A stretch of DNA of 64,000 nucleotides, taken from contig NZ_FRAU01000004.1 in the NCBI RefSeq assembly GCF_900142415.1, positions 124,001-188,000 on the forward strand, read 5' to 3'. Shown piece by piece: positions 7,369-15,560 of this stretch (the stretch's first letter is position 1; each line of letters begins with the position of its first letter). This stretch comes from Rhodothermus profundi. Lineage in GTDB: Bacteria; Bacteroidota; Rhodothermia; Rhodothermales; Rhodothermaceae. The translations under genes and the position numbers were made by a program. The notes beneath the pieces were generated by a model, which did no database searches, was not told where the DNA came from, and worked only from the letters and a program-made list of their open reading frames with translations.

Positions 7369-8586
7369 ATGGAAAAACAGACGATGCACCTGACGCAGAC
7401 GCTCTCGCCCGAGCTGCGCGATCGCATCCTGGCCCGGCTCGAACAGGAGCGCACCGAGCCTGCTTATCGCCTGCTGACGCCTTCGACCCTTCGGCAACTG
7501 GGCACAATCCAGTCGACGCGTGATCCTATCGTCAGTCTGTACCTGGAGCTGACGCCAGAACGCCGGCTGAAAGACGCCTGGCACGTGGCTTTCAAAGACC
7601 TGGTACGGGCCAAACTGGAACGCCTGGAAGATCGACGGCTGCGGGAGCAGATCGCCGGCGAACTGGAACGTATTGAGCTGGCCCTGCAGGAAGGGCTTCC
7701 TGCGCTGGGCCGCGGCGTAGCCTTTTTCGTGTGCGAATCGCTGGGACTGTGGCGACAGATTGCCCTCCCGATCCCGCTGCCCGACCGGCTGGAACTGGCT
7801 TCGACGCCCTACACGCGTCCCCTGGTGCGCACGCGCGACGAGCACGACCGCTTCGTGGTAGCCCTGCTTTCCCGAGAGCACAGTCGCTTCTTCATCAGTC
7901 AGATCGGCTACGTCGAAGAAGTGCTCACCCTGACCGGTCCCAGGCTCCGGGGCATGGTCACCGACTGGATCGACTGGAACCAGCGTGACGACCTGGAGCG
8001 GCAGCTTACCCATCAGGAAGGCAAAGCCCTGGCCACCATTGCGGCCCTCATCTTCCAGCAATTTGAGGCCCGCTATCTGCTGTTCTCGGCTCCTGAAAAA
8101 CTTAAGGCGAGCTTCCTGGAGCATCTCCCCAAGGCCATCCGAGCGCAGGTAGGAGGCGTGTTCTCAGTGGAGGTGCATGCACCGGTAGCGCAGGTGGCGA
8201 CCGCCATTGAGCCGGTCCAACGGGCCGTTGAAGCCCGCGAAGAAATGCGTACGCTGGAGCGCATTCAGGAAAGCCTGCCAGAACGAGGCGTCTGGGGTAT
8301 CGAAGCGGTCATCGACGCGATCAACCAGCGGCGGGTTATGACGGTAGCGGTTGACGACGCCCTCCAGATAGCCGGCGGCTACTGCCCGCACTGCGACCTG
8401 CTGGTGCTGGACGCCTCGAAGCCGTGCCCGGTCTGCGGCCAGACTGTGGAAGCCGAAGCCGACCTCGTTGACCGGGCCCTTGAAATGGCCCTGGCTCAGG
8501 ACGCGACCATTGAGCTGGTGCGCAGCGACGCTGCCCGCACGTTCATGGCGCAGCATGCCCCTATGGGCGCGCTGCTACGCTTCTAA
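7369..8586 (+). CDS. Bacterial archaeo-eukaryotic release factor (baeRF) family protein
   Basis: A 405-residue protein resembling eRF1/aRF1 middle and C-terminal domains as found in the bacterial baeRF group, probably family 10 (identified by pattern, not by search). Recognisable parts are RDPIVSLYLELTPERR near the start, the core HDRFVVALLSREHSRFFISQIG, the middle-domain-like LTHQEGKALATIA, and a C-terminal zinc knuckle with CPHC and CPVC pairs around residues 342-360. Members are proposed to act on ribosomes in rescue, termination or hibernation (inference for this one). It sits 46 bases after the sigma factor. A terminator-like hairpin lies about 100 bases beyond its stop, inside the next reading frame. 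Confidence 0.7.
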   Translation: MEKQTMHLTQTLSPELRDRILARLEQERTEPAYRLLTPSTLRQLGTIQSTRDPIVSLYLELTPERRLKDAWHVAFKDLVRAKLERLEDRRLREQIAGELERIELALQEGLPALGRGVAFFVCESLGLWRQIALPIPLPDRLELASTPYTRPLVRTRDEHDRFVVALLSREHSRFFISQIGYVEEVLTLTGPRLRGMVTDWIDWNQRDDLERQLTHQEGKALATIAALIFQQFEARYLLFSAPEKLKASFLEHLPKAIRAQVGGVFSVEVHAPVAQVATAIEPVQRAVEAREEMRTLERIQESLPERGVWGIEAVIDAINQRRVMTVAVDDALQIAGGYCPHCDLLVLDASKPCPVCGQTVEAEADLVDRALEMALAQDATIELVRSDAARTFMAQHAPMGALLRF

Positions 8587-8646
8587 GCGCTTGCGCCAAG
8601 CAGGCAGGCTGCGTAACCTTAACGATATACTTCGTTGAAGCGAACC

Positions 8647-9444
8647 ATGAACAGTAAACAACTGCAACGCGCAGCCATCTCTCAACGCCACGGCGCCAGT
8701 CGCCCGTGGCTTTTTTTGTGGCTCCTGCTTGGGATCGGCGTACGTGGCCCAGCCGCCCAGACGGTCGATCCCGTCGCCCTGGTACGGGCAGCCGAGGAGG
8801 CGATCAAAGGCAAAACCAGCCATGCCGTGCTGGAAATGACCGTCGTTACACCCGACTATCGCCGCACCCGAAAGCTGGAAGCCTGGTGGAAAGGGAACGA
8901 AAAAGCGCTGATCGTCACGCTTGCGCCTCCTCGTGAAGCAGGCAACCGCACGCTCAAACGCGGCAGCGAGCTGTGGATGTACCTGCAGGAAACCGAAACC
9001 ACCATTAAGATTCCCCCCTCCATGATGCTTCAGTCATGGATGGGATCCGACTTCACCTACGACGATCTGGTGCGCGAATCGAACCTGGTGCGCGACTATC
9101 ATATCCGGCAGGTCGGGACCGACACGCTGGAAGGGGTGCCCTGCTACGTGCTGGAGTTGTTGCCTAAACCGGAAGCACCCGTCGTCTGGGGCAAGCTGCA
9201 TTACTGGATTCGCCAGACCGACCGGCTGCCCGCCCGCATCGAATACTACAGCGAGCAGGGCGAGCGAGTACGGACACTTTCGTTCCATAACGTGCAGCGG
9301 ATGGGGGGACGCCGCCTCCCTACCCGATGGATAATGCACAACGACCGTGAACCGGGGCGCTACACGGAAATCCGCCTCCTGGAGGTAGCCTTCGATATGC
9401 CTATACCGGAAGCGATCTTTAGTTTTCGAGCGCTGGAGCAATAG
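8647..9444 (+). CDS. LolA-like outer-membrane lipoprotein-sorting/carrier protein
   Basis: A protein of about 265 residues with an N-terminal hydrophobic segment (PWLFLWLLLGIG) ending near PAAQ and a LolA/LolB-like fold thereafter. KLEAWWKGNEKALIVTLAPPREAGNRTLKRG, split by the WMYLQETETTIKIPPSMM strand, is typical of the proteins annotated as outer membrane lipoprotein-sorting protein. Such carriers bind lipids or acylated proteins in a half-barrel in the periplasm. It heads a five-gene operon with two FtsX-type permeases, an ATPase and an outer-membrane barrel, which supports a shuttle role between membranes. The start is uncertain: ATG 8647 is used, TTG 8635 is possible and neither has a clear Shine-Dalgarno site. 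Confidence 0.8.
   Translation: MNSKQLQRAAISQRHGASRPWLFLWLLLGIGVRGPAAQTVDPVALVRAAEEAIKGKTSHAVLEMTVVTPDYRRTRKLEAWWKGNEKALIVTLAPPREAGNRTLKRGSELWMYLQETETTIKIPPSMMLQSWMGSDFTYDDLVRESNLVRDYHIRQVGTDTLEGVPCYVLELLPKPEAPVVWGKLHYWIRQTDRLPARIEYYSEQGERVRTLSFHNVQRMGGRRLPTRWIMHNDREPGRYTEIRLLEVAFDMPIPEAIFSFRALEQ
8687..8717 (+). terminator. Terminator-like hairpin inside the start of the LolA-like gene
   Basis: GCCACGG (8687-8693) and CCGTGGC (8704-8710) form a 7-bp stem with a 10-base loop followed by seven T residues. It fits an intrinsic terminator for the upstream sigma/baeRF unit, yet it lies within the predicted signal-peptide codons of the LolA-like gene. It may work as an attenuator for the transport operon. 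Confidence 0.5.
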
Positions 9445-9446
9445 CC

Positions 9447-10667
9447 ATGACCGGACGGCTCGCCTGGCGCAATCTGGGGCGCAATCGCCGACGCACGTTA
9501 CTCACCGTAGCGGCTGTCTTTTTTGCCACGTTTCTGATGGTGCTCCTGCGCGGGCTGCAGCTCGGCACCTACGATTTCTTCATCCGTCAGAGCACCCGGC
9601 TTTCGACCGGCTACCTCCAGATCCAGCACGCAGACTATCTGGACCGACAATCGCTGCGCCAAAGCTTCCGGCTTCCTGACACGCTCTTTGTCCGCATTCG
9701 CACCACGCCGGGCATTACAGGGGCAGCCCCCCGCCTGGAAAGTGGCGGCCTGATCAGCAATCGCGCAACTTCTTATGGCGTGCGCCTCCTGGGGATTGAT
9801 CCCACCTATGAGCCAGAAGTCACCGATTTTCCCGCCCGGCTCATCGCGGGACGGATGCCGGCGCCCAACGACCACCTGGAGATCGTCGCAGGCTACCGCC
9901 TGCTCGAAAACCTGAACGCTTCGGTCGGCGATACGCTGGTGTTGCTGGCCGAAACCTATCAGGGCTTTCTCACCAGTCGCTTTGCCGTGGTAGTGGGCGC
10001 GCTACGCATCGGTTACGAAGTGCACGATCGTTCGCTCGTGCTGATGCCACTGCAGGCCCTGCAAGACCTGCTCGAAACCGGCAACCGCGTAACGGCCGTC
10101 GCCATGGCCGTCCGGCGCAACGCCGACGTACCTGTCGTGCGCGACCGCCTGCAGGCCTGGCTGAGCCGCCCACTCGTCGTGCGCACCTGGGAAGAACTGA
10201 TGCCCGAGCTGCGCCAGGCAATCGAACTGGATAACATCAGTGGCCTGCTCTTTCTCTTCATGCTGCTGATCGTTGTGGCCTTTGGCGTGCTCAACACCGT
10301 GCTGATGAGCGTGCTGGAACGCTCGCGCGAATTTGGCATGTTGCTGGCCCTGGGCATGCCCAACGAACGGCTGCTGCGCGTGGTGTTCCTTGAAGCCGTG
10401 CTGGTCGTCCTGCTGGGGTTGATCCTGGGAAGCGCGGCCGGTTTTGCCGTCAACGCCTACCTGATTCGCCATCCGATCACGCTGGGCGGAGAACTGGCCC
10501 AACTGTATGAGTACTATGGTTTTCTGCCAGTGCTGACGTCCTCCGTGGCTCCGGAAATTTTTGCGCGCACAGCCCTTCGGGTGTTGACGATTGCAGGGCT
10601 CGCCATTCTGTACCCGCTCTGGCATGTGCTCCGGCTGGAACCCCTGAAAGGCATCCGCTACACCTGA
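9447..10667 (+). CDS. FtsX/LolE-type ABC transporter permease, first
   Basis: A 406-residue inner-membrane protein with the MacB/FtsX layout: one N-terminal helix after the conserved LAWRNLGRNRRRTLLTVAAV, a large periplasmic domain (residues about 45-260), and three C-terminal helices beginning at GLLFLFMLLIVVAFGVLNTVLMSVLERSREFGMLLALG. That last stretch is the family signature. These permeases do mechanotransmission or lipoprotein extraction rather than classic import. The start lies 2 bases after the LolA-like stop, and its own stop overlaps the next ATG by one base, so the operon is translationally coupled. Its sister permease follows, giving a likely heterodimer like LolC-LolE. Confidence 0.9.
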   Translation: MTGRLAWRNLGRNRRRTLLTVAAVFFATFLMVLLRGLQLGTYDFFIRQSTRLSTGYLQIQHADYLDRQSLRQSFRLPDTLFVRIRTTPGITGAAPRLESGGLISNRATSYGVRLLGIDPTYEPEVTDFPARLIAGRMPAPNDHLEIVAGYRLLENLNASVGDTLVLLAETYQGFLTSRFAVVVGALRIGYEVHDRSLVLMPLQALQDLLETGNRVTAVAMAVRRNADVPVVRDRLQAWLSRPLVVRTWEELMPELRQAIELDNISGLLFLFMLLIVVAFGVLNTVLMSVLERSREFGMLLALGMPNERLLRVVFLEAVLVVLLGLILGSAAGFAVNAYLIRHPITLGGELAQLYEYYGFLPVLTSSVAPEIFARTALRVLTIAGLAILYPLWHVLRLEPLKGIRYT

Positions 10668-11905
10668 TGGTTTTCCAGGACATCACCGGATTGGCCCGCG
10701 TGGCCTGGCGCAACCTCTGGCGCAACCGACGCCGCACGCTGATTGTGCTCAGCAGTGTGGTGGTGGGCGTGTTTGTGCTGGTCCTCTTTGACACGCTCAA
10801 CCTGGGCATGGTGGAGCAGATACTCGACAACCATCTTCGCCTGCACATCGGACATGTCCAGATCCACCGCCAGGGCTACCACGCCAACCCGGCCGTGGCG
10901 CATTTCTTTCCGAACGCCCGGGCCGTGCAGCAGCAGGTGCGTACTTTCCCATCGGTGCGGGCGGTTGCGCCGCGCGTGCTGGCCCACGGGCTGCTTTCAA
11001 GCGCCTACAACAACGGTGGCGTGCAACTCGTGGGCATCGAGCCCCGAGCAGAATCCCTGCTAACCTACATTGCCCGTCAGGTCATCGTCGGTCGCTACCT
11101 GCGGGGGGAAGGCCGCGAAATTCTCCTCGGTGAGCGGCTGGCCCGCAAGCTTGAGGTGCGTCCTGGCGACCGGGTCGTCGCGATGGCTGCCCGCCCGGAC
11201 GGCCAGATCGGCTCCGAAGTGTTCCGCGTGGTCGGTCTGTTTCGCACCGTCAGCGCCGACTTTGATCGGACCATGGCCTTCATTCCCATCACGCAGGCAC
11301 GTGCGATGCTGGGTCTGCCAGCCGACGCTGCCCATGAATTAACCTTGCTCCTGCAGAAAGCCCAACAGGCCGACGCGCTCAAAGCGCGCCTGCAGGCCCT
11401 GCTGCCGGAAACGTTCGAGGTGCTGACCTACCGGGAAGTGGTACCGCTACTGGTCATGCAGCGCGAGCTGTATACCGAGATGATGTATCTGGTTTACCTG
11501 ATCATCGGGTTTGCCCTCATTTTCGGGATCATCAATGCCATGCTCATGGCCGTGTTAGAGCGACTGCCGGAGTTTGGCGTGCTGCGCGCTCTGGGCATGA
11601 GTGAGGGCCGGCTGTTCCTGCTCGTGTCGCTTGAATCGCTGCTGATCGGACTGCTGGGAACGGCCCTGGGCTGGATGCTCAGCCTGCCGGTGTATGCCTA
11701 TCTGGCCCGGCATGGCCTGGACCTGGCCATTTTTTCGGAAGCGCTGGCCGCCTTTGGGATCGGTTCGGTGATCTATCCCCGCCTGACGTTTCGGGTAGTC
11801 TGGAATGCCTGGGTAATCATTCCGCTGGTAGCCTGGCTGGGGGCCCTCTACCCGGCCTGGCGGGCCATACATGTTGAACCCGTAGAAGCCATGCGGGCTG
11901 TATGA
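10667..11905 (+). CDS. FtsX/LolC-type ABC transporter permease, second
   Basis: A 412-residue paralogue of the preceding permease. It has the same opening (VAWRNLWRNRRRTLIVLSSV), a periplasmic domain, and the C-terminal block FALIFGIINAMLMAVLERLPEFGVLRALGMSEGRL with three helices. Two different permeases with one ATPase match the LolCDE arrangement, in which the complex takes lipid-modified cargo from the inner membrane and passes it to a soluble carrier. The stop overlaps the start of the ATPase gene (ATGA). I cannot tell which of the two corresponds to LolC, because the hook that recruits LolA is not recognisable by eye. Confidence 0.9.
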   Translation: MVFQDITGLARVAWRNLWRNRRRTLIVLSSVVVGVFVLVLFDTLNLGMVEQILDNHLRLHIGHVQIHRQGYHANPAVAHFFPNARAVQQQVRTFPSVRAVAPRVLAHGLLSSAYNNGGVQLVGIEPRAESLLTYIARQVIVGRYLRGEGREILLGERLARKLEVRPGDRVVAMAARPDGQIGSEVFRVVGLFRTVSADFDRTMAFIPITQARAMLGLPADAAHELTLLLQKAQQADALKARLQALLPETFEVLTYREVVPLLVMQRELYTEMMYLVYLIIGFALIFGIINAMLMAVLERLPEFGVLRALGMSEGRLFLLVSLESLLIGLLGTALGWMLSLPVYAYLARHGLDLAIFSEALAAFGIGSVIYPRLTFRVVWNAWVIIPLVAWLGALYPAWRAIHVEPVEAMRAV

Positions 11906-12594
11906 AGTCGAACGCTATAGTTCGGGTCGAACAGGTAACCAAGGTCTACGACGAAGGCGCCGTGCCTGTCCAGGCACTACGCGGCGTCACCCTCACCATC
12001 GAGCCAGGCGCATTCACAGTCATTGCCGGTCCCTCCGGCTCTGGCAAGACGACCCTGCTCAACTTGCTGGGCGCGCTCGACGTGCCCACCACCGGACGGG
12101 TGTTTTTTGAAGGACAGGACCTGAGCAAACTCTCTCGACGCGAGCGGGCCCGGCTCCGACTCTACAAGATCGGCTTTGTGTTTCAGGCCTACAACCTGAT
12201 TCCGGTACTGACAGCCCTGGAAAACGTGGCGTTCGTGCTGTTGCTTCAGGGCGTGCCGGAGCGAGAGCGGCGCCAACGGGCTCTGGAGGTGCTGGAGCAA
12301 CTCGGCATCGCCGATCTGGCCCACAAACGCCCTCACGAAATGAGCGGTGGCCAGCAGCAACGGGTCGCGGTGGCCCGCGCTGTGGTCAGCCAGCCACGCC
12401 TGGTGCTGGCCGACGAACCCACTGCCAACCTCGACTCGGCCACCGGCGCCCGCCTGCTCGACCTGATGGAGCAGCTCAACCGCGAGCAGGGCGTGACGTT
12501 CGTCTTCTCCTCGCATGACCCTCAGGTCATTGAGCGCGGCCGGCGCCTGATCTGGCTCCACGACGGACAGATTAAGCGCGACGAAACGCGGTGA
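11902..12594 (+). CDS. LolD/MacB-type ABC transporter ATPase
   Basis: A 230-residue ABC ATPase. It shows Walker A GPSGSGKTT near residue 40, the Q-loop in FQAYNLIPVLTALENV, the signature LSGGQ-like MSGGQQQRVAVARAVV, Walker B LVLADEPTANLD and a switch histidine in FSSHDP. The YNLIPVLTALENV type of Q-loop and the short length are characteristic of the LolD/MacB/FtsE group that works with FtsX-type permeases. It energises the two preceding permeases. Its start overlaps the second permease stop by 4 bases and its stop overlaps the GTG start of the next gene. Confidence 0.93.
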   Translation: MKSNAIVRVEQVTKVYDEGAVPVQALRGVTLTIEPGAFTVIAGPSGSGKTTLLNLLGALDVPTTGRVFFEGQDLSKLSRRERARLRLYKIGFVFQAYNLIPVLTALENVAFVLLLQGVPERERRQRALEVLEQLGIADLAHKRPHEMSGGQQQRVAVARAVVSQPRLVLADEPTANLDSATGARLLDLMEQLNREQGVTFVFSSHDPQVIERGRRLIWLHDGQIKRDETR

Positions 12595-13718
12595 ACCGTC
12601 TGCTGATCCTCTTGGTGCTGGCAATTGCCGGCTCGATGCAGGCACAACCTGTGCGCCTGCGCGGATACGTCCTGGCCCTACACGCCTGGGAACGCTTCGC
12701 GCCGGCCGGTACGCTCCTTTTTGGAGGCCCGCGGACGCTGCGCCTGGAACTGCTTCGCACGCGGCTGATGCCCACCGTGCGCCTGCCGGGCAGCCTGCGG
12801 CTTCAGCTCGCCTATGAGGTAAACCTGCTCTATGCCTCGACCCCGAATCTGCTGTCTGCCCCGGCCGATCCCATGCGTCCGCGCCAGATGATCAAGCTAA
12901 GCGCCCGCCTTTACCACGACCGCCATGTCCGCGTCACGCACTACCTCGACCGGCTTTCGCTGCGGCGCTCTTTTACGTGGGGCCGCCTTGAACTGGGACG
13001 CCAGCGCATCGCCTGGGGCGTTGGCCGCCTCTGGAACCCCGTGGACTTTTTCAACCCGCTGGCTCCTTTCGAATTTGCCCGCGTCGAAAAAAACGGCGCC
13101 GACGCCTTCTCGCTCCGCTACTATCTGGGCCTGCTCAGCGACCTAGAACTGGTGTACAATCCGGAGCACCACGGCCGCTGGCACAATGTGGCCTTCCGGT
13201 GGCGCACCCATGCAGGAACCTACGACCTGGCGTTTGTGGGCGCGATCCTGCGCCGCCGGGCTACGGTGGGGCTGACGGCGGCCGGCAACCTGGGCATGGC
13301 CGGTGCCCGCGCCGAACTGCTCTGGGAGCAGGGCCGAGCGATCAGTCTGGTGCTGGGCCTCGACCATCAGTTCGCACCCCGCTGGTACGGACTGGTCGAG
13401 TATTACCGGAACGGTCGGGGCGCGGCCCGTCCCGAAGCCTATGACTGGCTGGCCCTGGCCCGTGGCGAAGCCGTGCAGGTAGGCCGCGACGAGCTGGCGC
13501 TGATGTTGCAGTACGAGCTACACCCCCTGGTCCGGCTCCAGGCGCTGCACCTGCGCAACCTCAACGACCAGAGCTTCTATACCGGCTTCCAGCTCACCTG
13601 GCTGGCCACCCAGGCCGTCGATCTCGTGCTGGGCGGCTGGCTGGGCGAAGGGGATCGGCTCAGCGAATACGGCCTGTTGCCCGACGTGCTTTTTCTGCGC
13701 GGACGGGTATATTTCTGA
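12591..13718 (+). CDS. Outer-membrane beta-barrel protein of the Lol-like operon
   Basis: A 375-residue protein with a signal peptide (MNRLLILLVLAIAGSMQAQ) and alternating polar/aromatic strands to the end, which terminates LPDVLFLRGRVYF, a typical outer-membrane barrel ending in Phe. The stretch GRLELGRQRIAWGVGRLWNPVDFFNPLAPFE resembles DUF1302-like barrels, which are found beside LolA-like and FtsX-type genes in other bacteria (from memory). The GTG start overlaps the ATPase stop (GTGA). By position it could be the outer-membrane acceptor or exit for whatever the carrier delivers. It has no lipobox, so it is not a LolB equivalent by sequence. Confidence 0.65.
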   Translation: MNRLLILLVLAIAGSMQAQPVRLRGYVLALHAWERFAPAGTLLFGGPRTLRLELLRTRLMPTVRLPGSLRLQLAYEVNLLYASTPNLLSAPADPMRPRQMIKLSARLYHDRHVRVTHYLDRLSLRRSFTWGRLELGRQRIAWGVGRLWNPVDFFNPLAPFEFARVEKNGADAFSLRYYLGLLSDLELVYNPEHHGRWHNVAFRWRTHAGTYDLAFVGAILRRRATVGLTAAGNLGMAGARAELLWEQGRAISLVLGLDHQFAPRWYGLVEYYRNGRGAARPEAYDWLALARGEAVQVGRDELALMLQYELHPLVRLQALHLRNLNDQSFYTGFQLTWLATQAVDLVLGGWLGEGDRLSEYGLLPDVLFLRGRVYF

Positions 13719-13866
13719 AGCGCAAGCCTTCTGCATGTCCGACCTTCGGGCCGATCTTACCGGCCGGCATCGCACCGATCGACGGCACTACCCGGCTCCG
13801 GCAACGCAATCTCGGGCCAGCGCCACACGCCTGCATCCTGCGATCCTGACGACACCGACCGGTACC

Positions 13867-14427
13867 CTATGGCGAAAGGACCATGTCCGGCTCGGCCAGC
13901 GGCATCCCGGCCTGCACCCACTGGCGGATCCGGTCGACCCCGACCAGCCGAAGCAACAGCCGGGGATGACTTTCCGCGTCCAGGTAGAGCACCAGTTGCG
14001 GCGTGGCGGCTGCGCCTCCATGCATTGCCCGCAGCCCACGAAAGGCCAGGCTGTTCCAGCGTCCCCCGGCCGCCACCTCGTGAAAGGGTCCCATCCGCTC
14101 CAGGTGTTTCAGGCCATCTGCAGGCGAGCGACTGATGGCCACCCCGACGAAGTGCACGCCCTGCCGATGCGTTTCAGCATACGCCCTCAGGTGCGTCCGA
14201 ATCGTCCGCAACAGCGCCGGAAGGTCCGGGTGGTTGGAAGGCCCACAGGTGGGCGAGCCAATGTAGACGGCCACCAGCCGGGTATTGAACGACGCAGAGG
14301 TATCGACAGGCGCCCCCGGAGCAGCAAACAGCTTCTGGTACCATAGATACCCACCCCACGCAAACAGCACAAAGCTGGGGAGATAGAGGCTAATACGTGT
14401 AATATGAGATGTTGGGGACTTCATCAT
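13867..14427 (-). CDS. Membrane-anchored thioredoxin-fold protein with CGPS motif (locus B)
   Basis: A 186-residue protein. Residues about 11-30 form one membrane helix (LYLPSFVLFAWGGYLWY), placing the rest outside the cytosol. A thioredoxin fold follows, with LVAVYIGSPTCGPSN where thioredoxins have WCGPC, so the second cysteine is Ser (a CXXS site). A cis-proline candidate is in ATPQLVLYLD. CXXS proteins can hold mixed disulfides or isomerise them but cannot perform a normal dithiol cycle. The gene overlaps the end of the propeller gene by 38 bases in another frame, so it is coupled to it. With the Cys-rich peptide gene upstream, a role in handling peptide thiols is an attractive inference. 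Confidence 0.7.
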   Translation of the reverse strand: MMKSPTSHITRISLYLPSFVLFAWGGYLWYQKLFAAPGAPVDTSASFNTRLVAVYIGSPTCGPSNHPDLPALLRTIRTHLRAYAETHRQGVHFVGVAISRSPADGLKHLERMGPFHEVAAGGRWNSLAFRGLRAMHGGAAATPQLVLYLDAESHPRLLLRLVGVDRIRQWVQAGMPLAEPDMVLSP

Positions 14428-15487
14428 AATCCTCAGCTATCATGATATGGTCATCAATATACCTTATTCTTGACACACCTATAGAATCAATAAGATGGTA
14501 TTGTTTTGTATCCAAATCAAAAATATAGCCAAAAAGCTTCTGTATTTTCCATGATTTTAAAGTCATATATGTACTGATCAGTTTATCATTTAAAAAATGA
14601 ATATTAGCCAACCTAATTCCATCTGAGGCAACAAATATTCCACCATCACTTTGCTCCTCAAATCCCGTCAAAGGTAAGTTTTCAATCCATATCTGGTCTA
14701 TCAGATTACCATCTGTTTTATATATCTGAATCAGCGGAGCATTTCTATACACAAGAAAGATTCGTTGCTTCTTAAAATCGCAGACTATATAGTTCCTGGT
14801 AATAAACATACGCACAAGTCTATTCTCTGTCATGTAATCAATATTTCCAAATTTACCTATTAAATCTCCCTGCTTGTTCAGGTGGTAAATCAGGGAATCT
14901 CTCCAAGAAGTATGTTGTGAGATAAAAAGCGATGAATCATTGACGCATAACCCTCCACTCGGAGTAATAGGGAGTAAGATTGTTCGATAGTAAGCATATC
15001 CCGTCTCTGCGGGCACAAAAACTTCAATTTTTCGACGCCTATCCGTTACATACAGGGTGTCATAATCATCAAGTTCTAACCACTCTGGATACAGAAACTC
15101 TCCAGGACCCTCTCCTTTTCCTCCTATAGAAAAAAGATAGCTTCCATCTGAACTGAATACACGTACCACAGTATTTTCTTTATCCAGAACAAAAATACGT
15201 CCTTTTCGATCCTGCGCTACATCTCCTATCTCACCAAACAGGGTCCACGGATCTGATTCCCCCCACCCACCGACATGCCATCGACGTTTTGCCGTTTTAA
15301 GACGCCCAATCAATCGATTGATTTTCTCGTTTTCCTGAACTTGCTGCCACGTAGAAATTTCAGAAAACGTAAAGCGTGCTCTGTCCGGATGTTGACGAAC
15401 TGTTCCAGCCTGCTCTTTCGAGCGACAGGCAGCTATCGCTACAAGCACTGCACTAACAATACACCATTTTCGAAACGATGCATACAT
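14390..15487 (-). CDS. Six-bladed beta-propeller lipoprotein (locus B)
   Basis: A 365-residue protein. The N-terminus MYASFRKWCIVSAVLVAIAAC ends in a lipobox-like AIAAC, so a lipid-anchored exported protein is likely. Repeats follow with the propeller signature GRIFVLDKENTVVRVFSSDG and IGGKGEGPGEFLYPEW, the same GKGEGPGE motif as the frameshifted gene at 5221. It belongs to the 6-bladed beta-propeller family (formerly DUF5128), common in Bacteroidota and of unknown function. The DNA is visibly AT-rich compared with its neighbours, with runs of A and T and codons such as ATA and AAA, suggesting recent transfer. It is the middle gene of a minus-strand cassette: Cys-rich peptide, propeller, CXXS thioredoxin. 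Confidence 0.8.
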   Translation of the reverse strand: MYASFRKWCIVSAVLVAIAACRSKEQAGTVRQHPDRARFTFSEISTWQQVQENEKINRLIGRLKTAKRRWHVGGWGESDPWTLFGEIGDVAQDRKGRIFVLDKENTVVRVFSSDGSYLFSIGGKGEGPGEFLYPEWLELDDYDTLYVTDRRRKIEVFVPAETGYAYYRTILLPITPSGGLCVNDSSLFISQHTSWRDSLIYHLNKQGDLIGKFGNIDYMTENRLVRMFITRNYIVCDFKKQRIFLVYRNAPLIQIYKTDGNLIDQIWIENLPLTGFEEQSDGGIFVASDGIRLANIHFLNDKLISTYMTLKSWKIQKLFGYIFDLDTKQYHLIDSIGVSRIRYIDDHIMIAEDYDEVPNISYYTY

Positions 15488-15512
15488 TGCAGTAAGAATT
15501 TTTTACTGATAA

Positions 15513-15548
15513 CTGGATGGGGGTAGGCAATAGCCCACCCCCATCCAG
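15513..15548 (-). promoter_or_regulatory. Strong intercistronic hairpin between peptide and propeller genes
   Basis: CTGGATGGGGGT (15513-15524) and ACCCCCATCCAG (15537-15548) pair perfectly over 12 bp, and GGC/GCC extends the stem inside after one mismatch. It lies between the peptide stop (15561) and the propeller start (15487). No T run follows on the minus strand, so partial attenuation or 3'-end protection of the peptide message is more likely than full termination. Confidence 0.6.
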
Positions 15549-15560
15549 CTCATTCCTTCT

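Noticed and set aside
13735-14346. A 203-codon plus-strand frame opposite the CXXS thioredoxin gene
   Set aside because: The minus-strand frame has a membrane helix, a thioredoxin motif and coupling to the propeller gene; the plus frame has none.
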